Part shown: piece after piece, positions 35,491 through 43,755 of the stretch
Position numbering within the stretch: position 1 is the first letter of the stretch
Layout of the letters: the number at the start of each line of letters is the position of its first letter
Source of the DNA: a virus
Direction: 5' to 3' (one strand)
Virus record (IMG/VR): IMGVR_UViG_3300025009_000076
Span: 1 to 64,000 of that record
DNA length: 64,000 bases
The notes under the pieces: generated by a model
What the model saw: only the letters and a program-made list of their open reading frames with translations
Databases searched by the model: none
What the model was told of the DNA's origin: nothing
Program-made: the position numbers and the translations under genes

Positions 35491-35596
35491 CTATTTCTAA
35501 AAATGCTCTCTAGTGACCTCTGACATCATTCCATAACCCTTTATATCAATACTATCTTATCCAATCATCTTGCAAATACAAATATAAAATATTTTC

Positions 35597-35624
35597 TTGA
35601 CATTGGCCTAAATAAGCGTATAAT
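35597..35624 (+). promoter_or_regulatory. Sigma-A promoter of a structured RNA
   Basis: TTGACA (35597-35602), 16-bp spacer, TATAAT (35619-35624). The expected start at about 35631 coincides with the base of the long RNA stem below. Confidence 0.82.
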
Positions 35625-35630
35625 AGTAAA

Positions 35631-35810
35631 TGTAGAGATAAGAGGAAAAAGCACATAGGGCATATGTTGAGGAAATGACTTGTTAATCAAGTGTATAAGA
35701 CCTCACTAGTTCGGGAGGCTGGAAGGCCTATAATCCTCACTATTGGTTGAGGGAACAAAGATAACCCGGAACCCCTACAACTTGATAGAACTATCTACTT
35801 ATCTCTATAC
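35631..35810 (+). ncRNA. Candidate structured RNA of about 180 bases
   Basis: The ends pair as TAGAGATAAG (35633-35642) with CTTATCTCTA (35798-35807). Inside: TAGGG/CCCTA; TGAGG/CCTCA enclosing ACTTG/CAAGT; GTTCGGG with CCCGGAAC; AGGC/GCCT around TGGAAG; CCTCA/TGAGG; GATAG/CTATC. GC content is clearly above the surroundings. It could be a free small RNA or a riboswitch-like leader of the gene starting 26 bases downstream. I do not recognise the family. Confidence 0.6.
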
Positions 35811-35835
35811 TAAATCTTAAAAGGAGTTTTGACTA

Positions 35836-36045
35836 ATGAGAATAGTGCAAAGTCAAACTGAAGGTAATTGCACAAAAATTATGATTATTACTTATAATGA
35901 AGGTGTTTCAATTTTTATAACTGGTGCATATGTAACCAGTGAAGGAAAACCAAATGCACTAAATCAATGCTTTGGAGTAAGAAGTTTTTCAAAATTTGAA
36001 GAGGCAGAGGAAAGATTAAATTCTAGTTGTAAAAATTGGGGTTAA
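35836..36045 (+). CDS. Small protein downstream of the structured RNA
   Basis: Protein of 69 residues (MRIVQSQTEGNCTKIMIITY at the start). AAAAGGAG precedes the ATG, and the leader is the structured RNA at 35631-35810. No motif recognised. Confidence 0.7.
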   Translation: MRIVQSQTEGNCTKIMIITYNEGVSIFITGAYVTSEGKPNALNQCFGVRSFSKFEEAEERLNSSCKNWG

Positions 36046-36061
36046 TTGGAGGTTTTAATTA

Positions 36062-36286
36062 ATGAAAAAAGGCCAAAAATTCTGGTATTATGGTGAATTA
36101 GTTACTTATACTTACTATAGCATAAAATACAATTCCCATCATTTTAGCAATTCGGTTTGCAAAGATAATCAAATTTCTGTCATTGGTACAAAAGACTATC
36201 ATAATTTTTCTGAAGTCCTTGCTAATCAGGAATATCATAAAAGTTATAAAATTCCTGAAATCAATGAAAATGAAGTATTATTTTAA
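36062..36286 (+). CDS. Small protein of unknown function
   Basis: Protein of 74 residues (MKKGQKFWYYGELVTYTYYS at the start), aromatic rich, probably a small beta fold. GGAGG precedes the ATG and the gene follows its neighbour by 16 bases, so the two share a transcript. Confidence 0.7.
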   Translation: MKKGQKFWYYGELVTYTYYSIKYNSHHFSNSVCKDNQISVIGTKDYHNFSEVLANQEYHKSYKIPEINENEVLF

Positions 36287-36355
36287 AGACTCGATTCCCT
36301 CCTATTACATATGTAGAAGCAGCAAAATAAACACAAACCACAAAATAAATTCTCT

Positions 36356-36381
36356 AAGAGGCTCTAACGAGTCTCTTTTCT
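36356..36381 (+). terminator. Terminator
   Basis: 9-bp AAGAGGCTC/GAGTCTCTT stem (one G-T) with TAAC loop and TTTTCT after it. Confidence 0.78.
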
Positions 36382-36561
36382 ATTCCCCTTATAATCCTTC
36401 ACCTATCCACAAAAACCTTCTTACAATCAATCCTAGCGCATATCACAGCAATATAAACCACATTCCGCTACAATCTCAAATCCTATAATCCTAATAATTA
36501 TCAACCATCCTTATCAATCCCATATTCCCGATCACAACAAAAACAAACCCTAAAATAAATA

Positions 36562-36591
36562 TTGACATATCATATTCAATCATGCTATAAT
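36562..36591 (+). promoter_or_regulatory. Sigma-A promoter
   Basis: TTGACA (36562-36567), 18-bp spacer, TATAAT (36586-36591). Drives the 101- and 336-residue genes through a leader of about 180 bases. Confidence 0.78.
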
Positions 36592-36777
36592 TAATTTTAC
36601 CCAATTATACAAAATAAATTTCTAAGGAAAGGAGTTGAGCGAACTATACTAATTATTAATTTTATTAATTTTGCTATTACTATCTATAGATCCGGCTATA
36701 CATAATAATCTAATCAATTATCCGTCCTTAATCTTTAGTCAATTATAAAAATAAAATAATGAAAGAGGTAAAACAAA

Positions 36778-37083
36778 ATGAATGAATTTGATCTATTTGA
36801 TTTTATGTACAATCCTTATGGCCCTAATGGACTGGAAGAAGAGCAGGAACCTCAAGTATTAAACCTTAAATACATCCTAGAATACTGTAATGAATATTCC
36901 TTAGAGTCAGCACCAGAGACAATATATCATGAATGGATACAATTATTAGAAAGTCAGCATCTATTTGTTTGTGAAATGATACTAGAGCCTTATATGATGG
37001 TAATCGAGAGAAACACTGGTAAAATAGTAATGGAACATAATGAACAAAGACAATATGTAAATATAGAAGAAGAAGAAAAATAG
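36778..37083 (+). CDS. Acidic small protein
   Basis: Protein of 101 residues, acidic at both ends (LEEEQEPQ; NIEEEEK). AAAGAGG precedes the ATG. Only one base separates its stop from the next start, so it is coupled to the 336-residue gene. Confidence 0.7.
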   Translation: MNEFDLFDFMYNPYGPNGLEEEQEPQVLNLKYILEYCNEYSLESAPETIYHEWIQLLESQHLFVCEMILEPYMMVIERNTGKIVMEHNEQRQYVNIEEEEK

Positions 37084-37084
37084 A

Positions 37085-38095
37085 ATGAATATATCTAAAC
37101 TATATTTAGGATTAACAATAAAAAATTACAAGGAATTATGTATTTTCTTAGAAATACCAGTCAAAGGAGGCAACGGCAAACAAATACAATTAAACGAATT
37201 ATCTAGATATTGTAATTTTACTAAAGAAGGTAAAAAATTTACTTTTAATGAGATATATGAGGAACCACTAGAAAAAATAGATTTAAGATCAGAGGGTAAT
37301 AATTCTAAATATGTAGAACATATTCAAGCTCAATTATTACATACACTATCTAAGGCTGAAGGGCATAAATATACTATTACTAAAAATAATTTATTTGAAT
37401 CTCTTGGAATGGTTAACGCTCAATACTTAGATAAAGCACTAGTAATAAAATTCTTGTCTAAAAAGGATAGTAGATTTACAAAATTCAATATTAATCACTT
37501 ATATTTAAGAACCAATGATAGATTGACTAGAATCCTATTTGATTCTTTAAATAGTTTAAAAAGAAGATGTCTAATTGACTATAATGAATTACATATAATA
37601 GTTAAAATAGATGATGAAGGAAAAGAGCATCATCTAAGGGCCAATGATGATGAAAAAACTTTAATTATGAGTATTAAATATAATGTATTGCAAGACATGA
37701 AACTTAATACTATCACTCAGGTTATGTTTAAATTTAAGACTGAAGAATTTTACAAAAGAGTTAATAAGAAACTAAAAGAATATGGTATAGATTACGCATA
37801 TAAGCAAATAGAGTTATTATTTGAACAAGAAGATGTATTACACGAACTTAATAAGATTGAATTACAGCAACATAAAAAGAATTTAAATGATAAAGTAATC
37901 GAAACAATGACTATAAATACAAGAGATACCTTTTACAATAATGAAAAAGAATACAATGAAGGGTTAATGGATTTCTTACTTAATGAAAGACCAATGATAG
38001 GGAGATATAATGAAATGAAGTTTACAGGATTTAAACATAATTCAGACTATATTGATATACAATTAGAATTAATTGAATATATATTAAGAATTTAA
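37085..38095 (+). CDS. Hypothetical protein with possible N-terminal DNA-binding region
   Basis: Protein of 336 residues. The N-terminus (YKELCIFLEIPVKGGNGKQI and the following FTFNEIYEEP) is a pattern I recall in Bacillus and phage proteins of unknown role, possibly a winged helix. The rest is helical. It is coupled to the acidic protein before it, which might be its partner. Function not established. Confidence 0.7.
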   Translation: MNISKLYLGLTIKNYKELCIFLEIPVKGGNGKQIQLNELSRYCNFTKEGKKFTFNEIYEEPLEKIDLRSEGNNSKYVEHIQAQLLHTLSKAEGHKYTITKNNLFESLGMVNAQYLDKALVIKFLSKKDSRFTKFNINHLYLRTNDRLTRILFDSLNSLKRRCLIDYNELHIIVKIDDEGKEHHLRANDDEKTLIMSIKYNVLQDMKLNTITQVMFKFKTEEFYKRVNKKLKEYGIDYAYKQIELLFEQEDVLHELNKIELQQHKKNLNDKVIETMTINTRDTFYNNEKEYNEGLMDFLLNERPMIGRYNEMKFTGFKHNSDYIDIQLELIEYILRI

Positions 38096-38106
38096 TAAAT
38101 TAAAAT

Positions 38107-38205
38107 TTAGTTGACAGTTTATAAATCATAAATATAATATAGCATGGTGACAAATGTTATAGTTCTTTATACTACGACTTTTAAACTGTCAACTAATTTC
38201 TTTTT
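38107..38205 (+). promoter_or_regulatory. 15-bp inverted repeat that includes two facing -35 boxes
   Basis: TTAGTTGACAGTTTA (38107-38121) is repeated inverted at 38182-38196. Both arms contain TTGACA; the left one is followed after 16 bp by TATAAT (38133-38138), the right one (minus strand) by TATAAA. TTTCTTTTTCT follows the right arm, so on RNA the repeat would also act as a terminator for the gene upstream. Confidence 0.55.
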
Positions 38206-38446
38206 CTCTATTTGTCTTTTTAAAAGTGCCAACTTTTCTCTAATCCTTAAATTTATACGGTGACTTAGGAACGCAAGCATAATTTCCGGCAAGTGTGCGG
38301 AAATTCTGGTATATACTTCTAATAATTTTTTTCTTATAATCTTAAATCTATAAACACTAATATAAATTATTCTATAGACATTGCTCTCCTATTTTGTTAT
38401 ACTATCAATATTAAACATACCCAAATCAATAAAAGGAGGTTTCCCA
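38206..38446 (+). other. Spacer with hairpin and promoter
   Basis: AATTTCCG/CGGAAATT hairpin at about 38280-38305. A promoter TAGACA, 17 bp, TATACT lies near 38374-38402. AAAAGGAGG precedes the next gene. No coding frame. Confidence 0.45.
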
Positions 38447-38896
38447 ATGGCAAAGCGTAGAACTAAACAAGACATGCAAAAAGCAGCAAATACATGTCGC
38501 TTATTTCTCTTATCCGACAATAATCCCCATACTGCATACGAGCAATACATAAAAGACCATATGCTTTCTGGTCAACCAATGCCTTATTATATCCAAGGAA
38601 TCAAAGACTTTATTACAGCATCAAAACTCTTGGAATCTGATATCCTGGCAATCAAAAAAGAAAAAGAACGCTCAGAGAATCAATTAGCAGAAAAACAATC
38701 TGATATGGAATTGATCAAATCATTAGACGTTAAGTTAGTAATGCAAGCTTATAAAACATCATCGGGCAATGCTAAACTAGAATTATGCAATTTAGCAAAT
38801 ATGGTACACGCTAAAGACTTTACCGGAATTACGCAATCAGAAATCTACACTGCAAAGGAATTCCAATTAATTAAAGAAAGTAGGTACACCTCATGA
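38447..38896 (+). CDS. Helical protein, coiled-coil C-terminal half
   Basis: Protein of 149 residues starting MAKRRTKQDMQKAANTCRLF. The middle is Lys/Glu rich with a probable coiled coil. GGAGG precedes ATG 38447. Its stop overlaps the next start (ATGA), so it is co-translated with the secreted protein downstream. Confidence 0.7.
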   Translation: MAKRRTKQDMQKAANTCRLFLLSDNNPHTAYEQYIKDHMLSGQPMPYYIQGIKDFITASKLLESDILAIKKEKERSENQLAEKQSDMELIKSLDVKLVMQAYKTSSGNAKLELCNLANMVHAKDFTGITQSEIYTAKEFQLIKESRYTS

Positions 38897-39210
38897 AAAA
38901 ACTAATATCTATCTTAACAATTTCCCTCACTCTCCTAACATCCTCTATCCTAACAACTTCAGCAAATCCCACAATACAACCTGGCTCTGACACCTCATAC
39001 ACAATGATAGCACTGGCCACACAATCTATCTACAATCCACCAAATTCTTGTTACCATACAACTATTCAAAATGAAAATGGCGATGCCTTTATAATCCTCA
39101 CAACAGACAATGTTACAAACAAATGGTTTGAATGCTCAGTTGACAGTAATAATACACCGGAAAATATAAAAGATGATAAAATAATTGATCTTGGATTGCT
39201 AGAGGAATAA
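38893..39210 (+). CDS. Secreted small protein
   Basis: Protein of 105 residues with a typical Sec signal peptide: KK, a hydrophobic stretch (LISILTISLTLLTSSIL) and a small-residue cleavage region near TTSANP. The mature part has two cysteines. The start overlaps the upstream stop by four bases. Function outside the cell unknown. Confidence 0.75.
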   Translation: MKKLISILTISLTLLTSSILTTSANPTIQPGSDTSYTMIALATQSIYNPPNSCYHTTIQNENGDAFIILTTDNVTNKWFECSVDSNNTPENIKDDKIIDLGLLEE

Positions 39211-39246
39211 ATCTTAAAATAAAATTATCTACTACCAAAACTATTC

Positions 39247-39279
39247 AACCTATGCTATAATGTTGGCATAGGTTTTTTA
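39247..39279 (+). terminator. Terminator of the secreted-protein unit
   Basis: Perfect 9-bp AACCTATGC/GCATAGGTT stem with six T after it. Confidence 0.85.
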
Positions 39280-39325
39280 TTGTAATTAATTCAAATCTAA
39301 AATATTAGAAAGAAGGTAAATACAT

Positions 39326-39874
39326 ATGATCAAATTAACCGAACTCAAACGCATGATAAAAGCCAATAACTTGAACCCTTGTTTTTATGCTGAAGGATTA
39401 AATAATGTCATTTTCAACTATAAGCAACAACTTACTATTATTTTAAAGCAAATTGACCAACCAAAACTATTTGCTTATTTACAATCAACTAATTATGTCT
39501 CTGCTGATCTAAAATTCACTCCTTATAATCTAGATATGGATCTTAAAAATAAATTTGAGAGAATCACAGCTAACAAACTGGAGCATACACAAATGTTAGT
39601 GGACACCGGAATACAATTCCACAAAAAAGGAAAATGGAAAGACGAAGAGAAAATTCTTTACAAAGTATTCAAAACTGAAAAAGGATTAATGAAGATCAAA
39701 GATGAATACCTTTGTATACTTAATCAAGATGTTAAAAAAGGAGTTATGCTAAAAACAAATGAAGCGCATAGCATGGTATTTATATATAATAATACATTTG
39801 ACATTATCGGCGTTTGCGTGGGAGAAAAATTCGAAATGAGCGAACTAACAGAATATACACAATGGGGATCTTAA
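39326..39874 (+). CDS. Hypothetical protein
   Basis: Protein of 182 residues starting MIKLTELKRMIKANNLNPCF, mixed alpha/beta. GAAGG precedes the ATG. The stop lies in the terminator hairpin. No motif recognised. Confidence 0.72.
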   Translation: MIKLTELKRMIKANNLNPCFYAEGLNNVIFNYKQQLTIILKQIDQPKLFAYLQSTNYVSADLKFTPYNLDMDLKNKFERITANKLEHTQMLVDTGIQFHKKGKWKDEEKILYKVFKTEKGLMKIKDEYLCILNQDVKKGVMLKTNEAHSMVFIYNNTFDIIGVCVGEKFEMSELTEYTQWGS

Positions 39875-39896
39875 GGAGCTTTACAGCTTCTTTTTT
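39873..39896 (+). terminator. Terminator
   Basis: 8-bp AAGGAGCT/AGCTTCTT stem with TTAC loop and T-tract; the stop codon overlaps its first bases. Confidence 0.82.
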
Positions 39897-39982
39897 CTTT
39901 GCCTTAATACTAATTCCCTCTATCCATAATCCAACCTCTTAAAACCCTATCCACGGGCCTTAAAAACTAAAATAAAATAGTT

Positions 39983-40011
39983 TGACATTGCGCTATCTAT
40001 CTATTATAATC
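39983..40011 (+). promoter_or_regulatory. Sigma-A promoter of a decayed unit
   Basis: TTGACA (39983-39988), 17-bp spacer, TATAAT (40006-40011). It is intact although the gene behind it is not. Confidence 0.8.
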
Positions 40012-40023
40012 TTAATTAATAGA

Positions 40024-40148
40024 TCAAATATAAATTATTAGTACCGGAAACAATAGAAGAAGCAGAAATATGGATAAAAAATTATCAAAGAATCAGAACT
40101 CAAATTTGGGAATATAATCAAACTCAATTAGATAATTACAAGGACTGA
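40024..40148 (+). pseudogene. Decayed mini-gene without ribosome site
   Basis: After the promoter the sequence reads (I)KYKLLVPETIEEAEIW in one frame and KNYQRIRTQIWEYNQTQLDN in the next, with the switch in an A-run near 40078. There is no ribosome site or ATG at the front. The terminator is intact. It looks like a unit of the right-arm series that lost its start and gained a one-base deletion. A 24-residue frame from ATG 40071 remains open. Confidence 0.6.
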
Positions 40149-40167
40149 ATAAGTCCTTTTCTTTTTG
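40140..40167 (+). terminator. Terminator of the decayed unit
   Basis: 7-bp AAGGACT/AGTCCTT stem, then TTCTTTTTG. Confidence 0.8.
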
Positions 40168-40361
40168 TCTCACAATCCCTCCATACCTTCCACGATGCCT
40201 TGTAAGCTCTCAGATATCCTACACTAATACAAATATACCACTAAATCATCAATAAGGCCACAAACAATGCTAAAATAATATTTATGTTTTGCTATTGTAA
40301 TTGCGCTAGAAATAGATTAATATATAAATATCAGATTAATTAAATAAAAGGAGTGCTTCAA

Positions 40362-40568
40362 ATGGCAAACTACAAAGCAATCTTATTAAATGATCAAGGC
40401 GCATGTCTGGCTGAAAGAAATTGTGATACAGTCGAGGAAATCAGAAATCTACTAAATGAGTATTCAGACCCAGAAAATATTGACTTAAGAGTGTTAGAAG
40501 ATCATGAAGAAGTAGAAATAGGATGGTACATAGATAATGGATTTATGGAAGATTATGAAGAGAATTAG
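40362..40568 (+). CDS. Small acidic protein
   Basis: Protein of 68 residues starting MANYKAILLNDQGACLAERN. AAAAGGAGTG precedes ATG 40362. Own promoter region upstream and terminator overlapping the stop. Function unknown. Confidence 0.72.
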   Translation: MANYKAILLNDQGACLAERNCDTVEEIRNLLNEYSDPENIDLRVLEDHEEVEIGWYIDNGFMEDYEEN

Positions 40569-40597
40569 GAGCCAGTAATGGTTCCTTTTCTTTTTGT
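40567..40597 (+). terminator. Terminator
   Basis: 7-bp AGGAGCC/GGTTCCT stem with AGTAAT loop, then TTTCTTTTTG. The loop is identical to that of the next unit. Confidence 0.82.
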
Positions 40598-40674
40598 CTA
40601 AATACTTTCAAACTCTTGATTTATGGGATATAGTAAAGTGTAAAATAATTATTTTTAAAAACATTAAAAATCTA

Positions 40675-40702
40675 TTGCATTAATCTTAAAAATGATTATA
40701 AT
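40675..40702 (+). promoter_or_regulatory. Sigma-A promoter
   Basis: TTGCAT (40675-40680), 16-bp spacer, TATAAT (40697-40702). Drives the coiled-coil gene at 40736. Confidence 0.7.
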
Positions 40703-40735
40703 TATATTATAAGGTAAATAAAAGGAGTGCTGAAG

Positions 40736-40990
40736 ATGAGTAAAAAGTCGCGGTCAGTCGATACACAAACCCTTACTAAAATTAAAAAAGATGCTGAGAA
40801 AGTCAGAAAAATACATGAGAAAATGGAAAAAATGGTTCAAGAACTAAAGGAAATTCACGAAGAGAATAATTGGTTAAATTACTTAAACAGTGCTAACGTG
40901 GAATTAACCGAGCAAGAAACTGGAGAATTTTATGAAGCATCAGACATTATAAATAGAGCAGAAAAAGTAATTATAAGAAAAGGCCAGTAA
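40736..40990 (+). CDS. Small coiled-coil protein
   Basis: Protein of 84 residues, mostly one helix with heptad-like Lys/Glu/Ile pattern (KIKKDAEKVRKIHEKMEKMV). AAAAGGAGTG precedes ATG 40736. Terminator overlaps the stop. Function unknown. Confidence 0.72.
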   Translation: MSKKSRSVDTQTLTKIKKDAEKVRKIHEKMEKMVQELKEIHEENNWLNYLNSANVELTEQETGEFYEASDIINRAEKVIIRKGQ

Positions 40991-41012
40991 TGGTCTTTTC
41001 TTTATTCTTTTT
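40979..41012 (+). terminator. Terminator
   Basis: 7-bp AAAGGCC/GGTCTTT stem with AGTAAT loop, then T-rich tract; contains the stop codon. Confidence 0.82.
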
Positions 41013-41076
41013 GTTTGACCTTATAATATATCCTATGATAAAATAGAGTATAAATAATTTTAGAAAGGGTGATGAT

Positions 41077-41235
41077 ATGATTAAAATTGAAATCGAAGAA
41101 TCTCCTGAATATTCGCGCTGCACTTCATGTTTTGCAAAAGAGAATCTTAAAAACTTAATTATTGGATCAATACAGGTAACTTTATGCAAAACATGTCAAA
41201 ATAAAATTATAAATATTTTAAAAGATGCTGAATAA
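41077..41235 (+). CDS. Small zinc-ribbon protein of 52 residues
   Basis: Frame MIKIEIEESPEYSRCTSCFA and so on with CTSC and CKTC, 23 residues apart, a four-Cys zinc site. AAAGGGTG precedes ATG 41077 and a TTGACC/TAAAAT promoter lies at about 41018-41047. The terminator overlaps the stop. Function unknown. Confidence 0.78.
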   Translation: MIKIEIEESPEYSRCTSCFAKENLKNLIIGSIQVTLCKTCQNKIINILKDAE

Positions 41236-41250
41236 AGCATCTTTTTCTTT
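41221..41250 (+). terminator. Terminator
   Basis: 9-bp AAAGATGCT/AGCATCTTT stem followed by TTTCTTTTC; contains the stop codon. Confidence 0.85.
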
Positions 41251-41347
41251 TCAATTTCTCAAACCAAATGCCCATTTTATTTGACATATCTAATAATATC
41301 TATACACTGTTAATTAATCATATAATAAATTTGAAAGGAGCGATAAA

Positions 41348-41536
41348 ATGAATATCAAAAAGAAGCATATTAATAAATTTATCAAATTAGCTAATGAATT
41401 GGATACGCTAATTAAAGAAATTAAAGAGTATTGCCCGGAAGCTCAATATTATGTGTCTGTAGAAACATTAAACCTAATGAACGGAGAAACGCACGATGAC
41501 AAACATTTTCAGCATTCATTGAGAGAGAAAATATAG
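41348..41536 (+). CDS. Small protein truncated by a frameshift
   Basis: Protein of 62 residues ending SLREKI. In the -1 frame the sequence continues ENIVKSVAVKTLSDGDW to a stop at 41578-41580. Proteins of this kind in Bacillus phages, as I recall them, have LNLM.GE.HDD and end in GDW, both visible here, so the ancestral gene probably ran to 41580. The shift lies in the GAGAGAGAAAA tract near 41520-41531. AAAGGAG precedes the ATG. Confidence 0.65.
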   Translation: MNIKKKHINKFIKLANELDTLIKEIKEYCPEAQYYVSVETLNLMNGETHDDKHFQHSLREKI

Positions 41537-41594
41537 TGAAAAGTGTTGCTGTAAAAACATTGAGTGATGGAGACTGGTAAAATCAATAATTTTA

Positions 41595-41655
41595 AAATAA
41601 GAGTACAAAAAGACATAAATAATTATTGTACTCTTATTTGTTTTGTGTTAAAATA
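41595..41655 (+). terminator. Long-stem terminator
   Basis: Perfect 14-bp AAATAAGAGTACAA/TTGTACTCTTATTT stem (41595-41608 with 41636-41649), then GTTTTG. Confidence 0.82.
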
Positions 41656-41692
41656 TAAATATCAGATACATATTAAAAAGGAGGTTTTCCAA

Positions 41693-42859
41693 ATGAAAGT
41701 ATACAAATGTTTTACATCAGATTTCCAAGACCTAGAAAAGAAAATTAAGCGCATCACTAAAAAACTCGACAAGAACTCCCTCAAATGGTCTTTCGAAGTC
41801 CTTGGAGAATCAGGCGAAGAAGTTAGAGTTATTGACTATGTTAACCGCGATAATATACCATCTTGGCAATTCAGCCCTAAAGATTGTGGAATGGTTGTAG
41901 TCGATGTTACCTTATACACTTTTGAAATGGAATCACTAAAATTAGGCGAATTTGAAGTTCTGGCAGTAATTGAACATAATGCGGTTGAAGGCTCAAACGA
42001 AAATATCATACACGTTATCAAGGAAAATGCTTCAATCCCTGTTGAATATCGAACAGTAAAAAGTCACTGTCAACATTGCAATTCTGACAGAAAGAGAAAC
42101 AAAACAGTCCTTCTGATTAATTCAGAAAATGAAATTATCCAAGTTGGCAGCACTTGCATAAAAGAGTATACAGGGATTGACGGACTAAGCATCATAGGTA
42201 ATTATCAAGACATACACGACATTTGTATTGAAGAACCTGCAATGGATTATGATAACCTCGGAAAACAATCTAAGTATTTAAAAACTCTTGATTATCTTAC
42301 AAATTGTCTAAACTTGATTAACTCAGAAGGGTACAAAAAGGAAGAAACTAAAAACGAAGCTTGGGATCTAACCAAAAAATCTGGCAAAAATGAAAAATAT
42401 GAAGTAATGGCCCAGGAAGTTATAACCTACTTCAAAAGCAAAGAGTTCAAAGAGTATGAAACATTCCAAAACAATATCAAAATATATCTTAGTAATGAGT
42501 ACACCAAAATAAACGGAATTGTGGCCTATGCTTATGTAACTTATCAAAAGGAAATTGAAAAGGATATCAAAAGAGCAAAGGAAAACGAAGGTAAAAAAGA
42601 TTCCAATTACGTTGGAGAAGTCAGTGAAAAAATTCAAACTGAATTAACCTATATGAATTCATATTCTTTTGATACCGAATGGGGAACCTCCTATATTCAT
42701 AAATTTTTAGATCAAAATGGAAATATTTTTGTATGGAAGTCCTCAAATTCAGTAAGAGCGGATCAAGGTGAAGTTGTTAAAATCAAAGGTACAATTAAAG
42801 ATCATTCCGAATACGCAGGAGCGAAGCAGACAATTTTAACTAGATGTAAAATAGCTTGA
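41693..42859 (+). CDS. Zinc-finger protein with C-terminal OB-fold-like domain
   Basis: Protein of 388 residues. Residues about 120-155 hold CQHCNSDRKRNKT and QVGSTCIKEY, a three- or four-Cys zinc motif I associate with plasmid and phage proteins of unknown role. The C-terminal 70 residues (HKFLDQNGNIFVWKSS ... VVKIKGTIKDHSEYAGAKQT) look like an OB-fold for single-stranded nucleic acid. GGAGG precedes ATG 41693. A role in DNA replication or repair is likely but not specific. Confidence 0.75.
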   Translation: MKVYKCFTSDFQDLEKKIKRITKKLDKNSLKWSFEVLGESGEEVRVIDYVNRDNIPSWQFSPKDCGMVVVDVTLYTFEMESLKLGEFEVLAVIEHNAVEGSNENIIHVIKENASIPVEYRTVKSHCQHCNSDRKRNKTVLLINSENEIIQVGSTCIKEYTGIDGLSIIGNYQDIHDICIEEPAMDYDNLGKQSKYLKTLDYLTNCLNLINSEGYKKEETKNEAWDLTKKSGKNEKYEVMAQEVITYFKSKEFKEYETFQNNIKIYLSNEYTKINGIVAYAYVTYQKEIEKDIKRAKENEGKKDSNYVGEVSEKIQTELTYMNSYSFDTEWGTSYIHKFLDQNGNIFVWKSSNSVRADQGEVVKIKGTIKDHSEYAGAKQTILTRCKIA

Positions 42860-42868
42860 AGGGATACT

Positions 42869-42900
42869 AAAGACTAGGCAAAAACCTAGTCTTTTTCTTT
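42869..42900 (+). terminator. Terminator
   Basis: Perfect 10-bp AAAGACTAGG/CCTAGTCTTT stem with a six-base loop and TTCTTTT. Confidence 0.87.
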
Positions 42901-43164
42901 TATCTAAATATAAAATATAATAAAATTACTCCTTCCGGCTCCCACTAATCCAAACACCTCGCACAGAATGCCACCTATAAGCCCTCAGAATCTATACCCC
43001 TATATAATTGCACTTTAACACGTTTTAAACTTGTTAAAATCAAAATGCAGGTATAAGGTCTATAAATTATAAAATAATTTTTCTGTATAACTTCTATTTT
43101 CCTTTATTCTATGATATACTTAATAAAATTAAATATATTGGAATTTGAAAGGAGAAAACTACAT

Positions 43165-43617
43165 ATGAAAAACTTAAAATCTGGAATGATTGTCAAGCAC
43201 AATAACGAATTATGCAAACTGTCCAGGGGTGCCGAAAAGAAATTATACTTCGTTCCTGCTAAATATTATGTGCAATCATGGGAGGATTTAGAGGTAGCCT
43301 CTGAGGAAAATACTCAAGATACTACCCACGATGAAAAAGTAGAATTCCTCAAAAATGATTTTACATGGGGCGAAGTAGTTAAGACTTATACTATTGGAGA
43401 ATATGTTGTCTTTGAATATATAGATGGTTACGATCTAGAGCATGAAAAAGTAAAAAACATCAGATTCCACGCTCTAATCAATTATCAAACTGTTAGTATC
43501 TCATATCATTCTTTAGATTCCTGCTTAGTTGGCACAATCGCATATAAATTTGATGGAGCGAACTCTCAAGCAGCAGGTTACTTTGAAAAAATGATTGGAA
43601 TGAAAGGAGCAAAATAA
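43165..43617 (+). CDS. Hypothetical protein
   Basis: Protein of 150 residues starting MKNLKSGMIVKHNNELCKLS. The first 20 residues resemble the start of the protein at 63308 (MKKSDLKTGMRFKTRDGELY), a small beta-barrel-like opening. AAAGGAG precedes ATG 43165. Function unknown. Confidence 0.72.
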   Translation: MKNLKSGMIVKHNNELCKLSRGAEKKLYFVPAKYYVQSWEDLEVASEENTQDTTHDEKVEFLKNDFTWGEVVKTYTIGEYVVFEYIDGYDLEHEKVKNIRFHALINYQTVSISYHSLDSCLVGTIAYKFDGANSQAAGYFEKMIGMKGAK

Positions 43618-43746
43618 ATGAATTACAACAAAACTCAAAAACGAGTCCTGCGCTACAGATTAGCACAAAAAATGGACGTTTGTTGTTGGCCTACAAATCA
43701 ATGGGGAATATCTAGTATTCCATTTCTTAAAAAAGTAATTAAATAA
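43618..43746 (+). CDS. Small protein of 42 residues
   Basis: Frame MNYNKTQKRVLRYRLAQKMD and on, with CCW and a basic tail, directly after the upstream stop. AAAGGAG lies in the end of the upstream gene, so the two are coupled. Function unknown. Confidence 0.68.
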   Translation: MNYNKTQKRVLRYRLAQKMDVCCWPTNQWGISSIPFLKKVIK

Positions 43747-43755
43747 AACAAAATT

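Larger units (their letters stand above)
36287..36777 (+). other. Gene-free spacer with terminator, promoter and leader
   Basis: No conserved gene. It contains a terminator at 36356-36381, a promoter at 36562-36591 and a long leader in which AAAGGAG (about 36628) is followed by a short frame beginning at a non-AUG codon and ending SGYT-stop. Confidence 0.5.

Noticed and set aside
35631-35810. tRNA, RNase P or SRP RNA as identity of the structured RNA
   Set aside because: No tRNA arms, no RNase P core motif and no SRP GGAAGGAAGCA loop, despite a GCTGGAAGGC stretch.
36183-36488. Plus-strand frame of 101 codons overlapping the 74-residue gene
   Set aside because: It runs through the terminator at 36356 and has no ribosome site.
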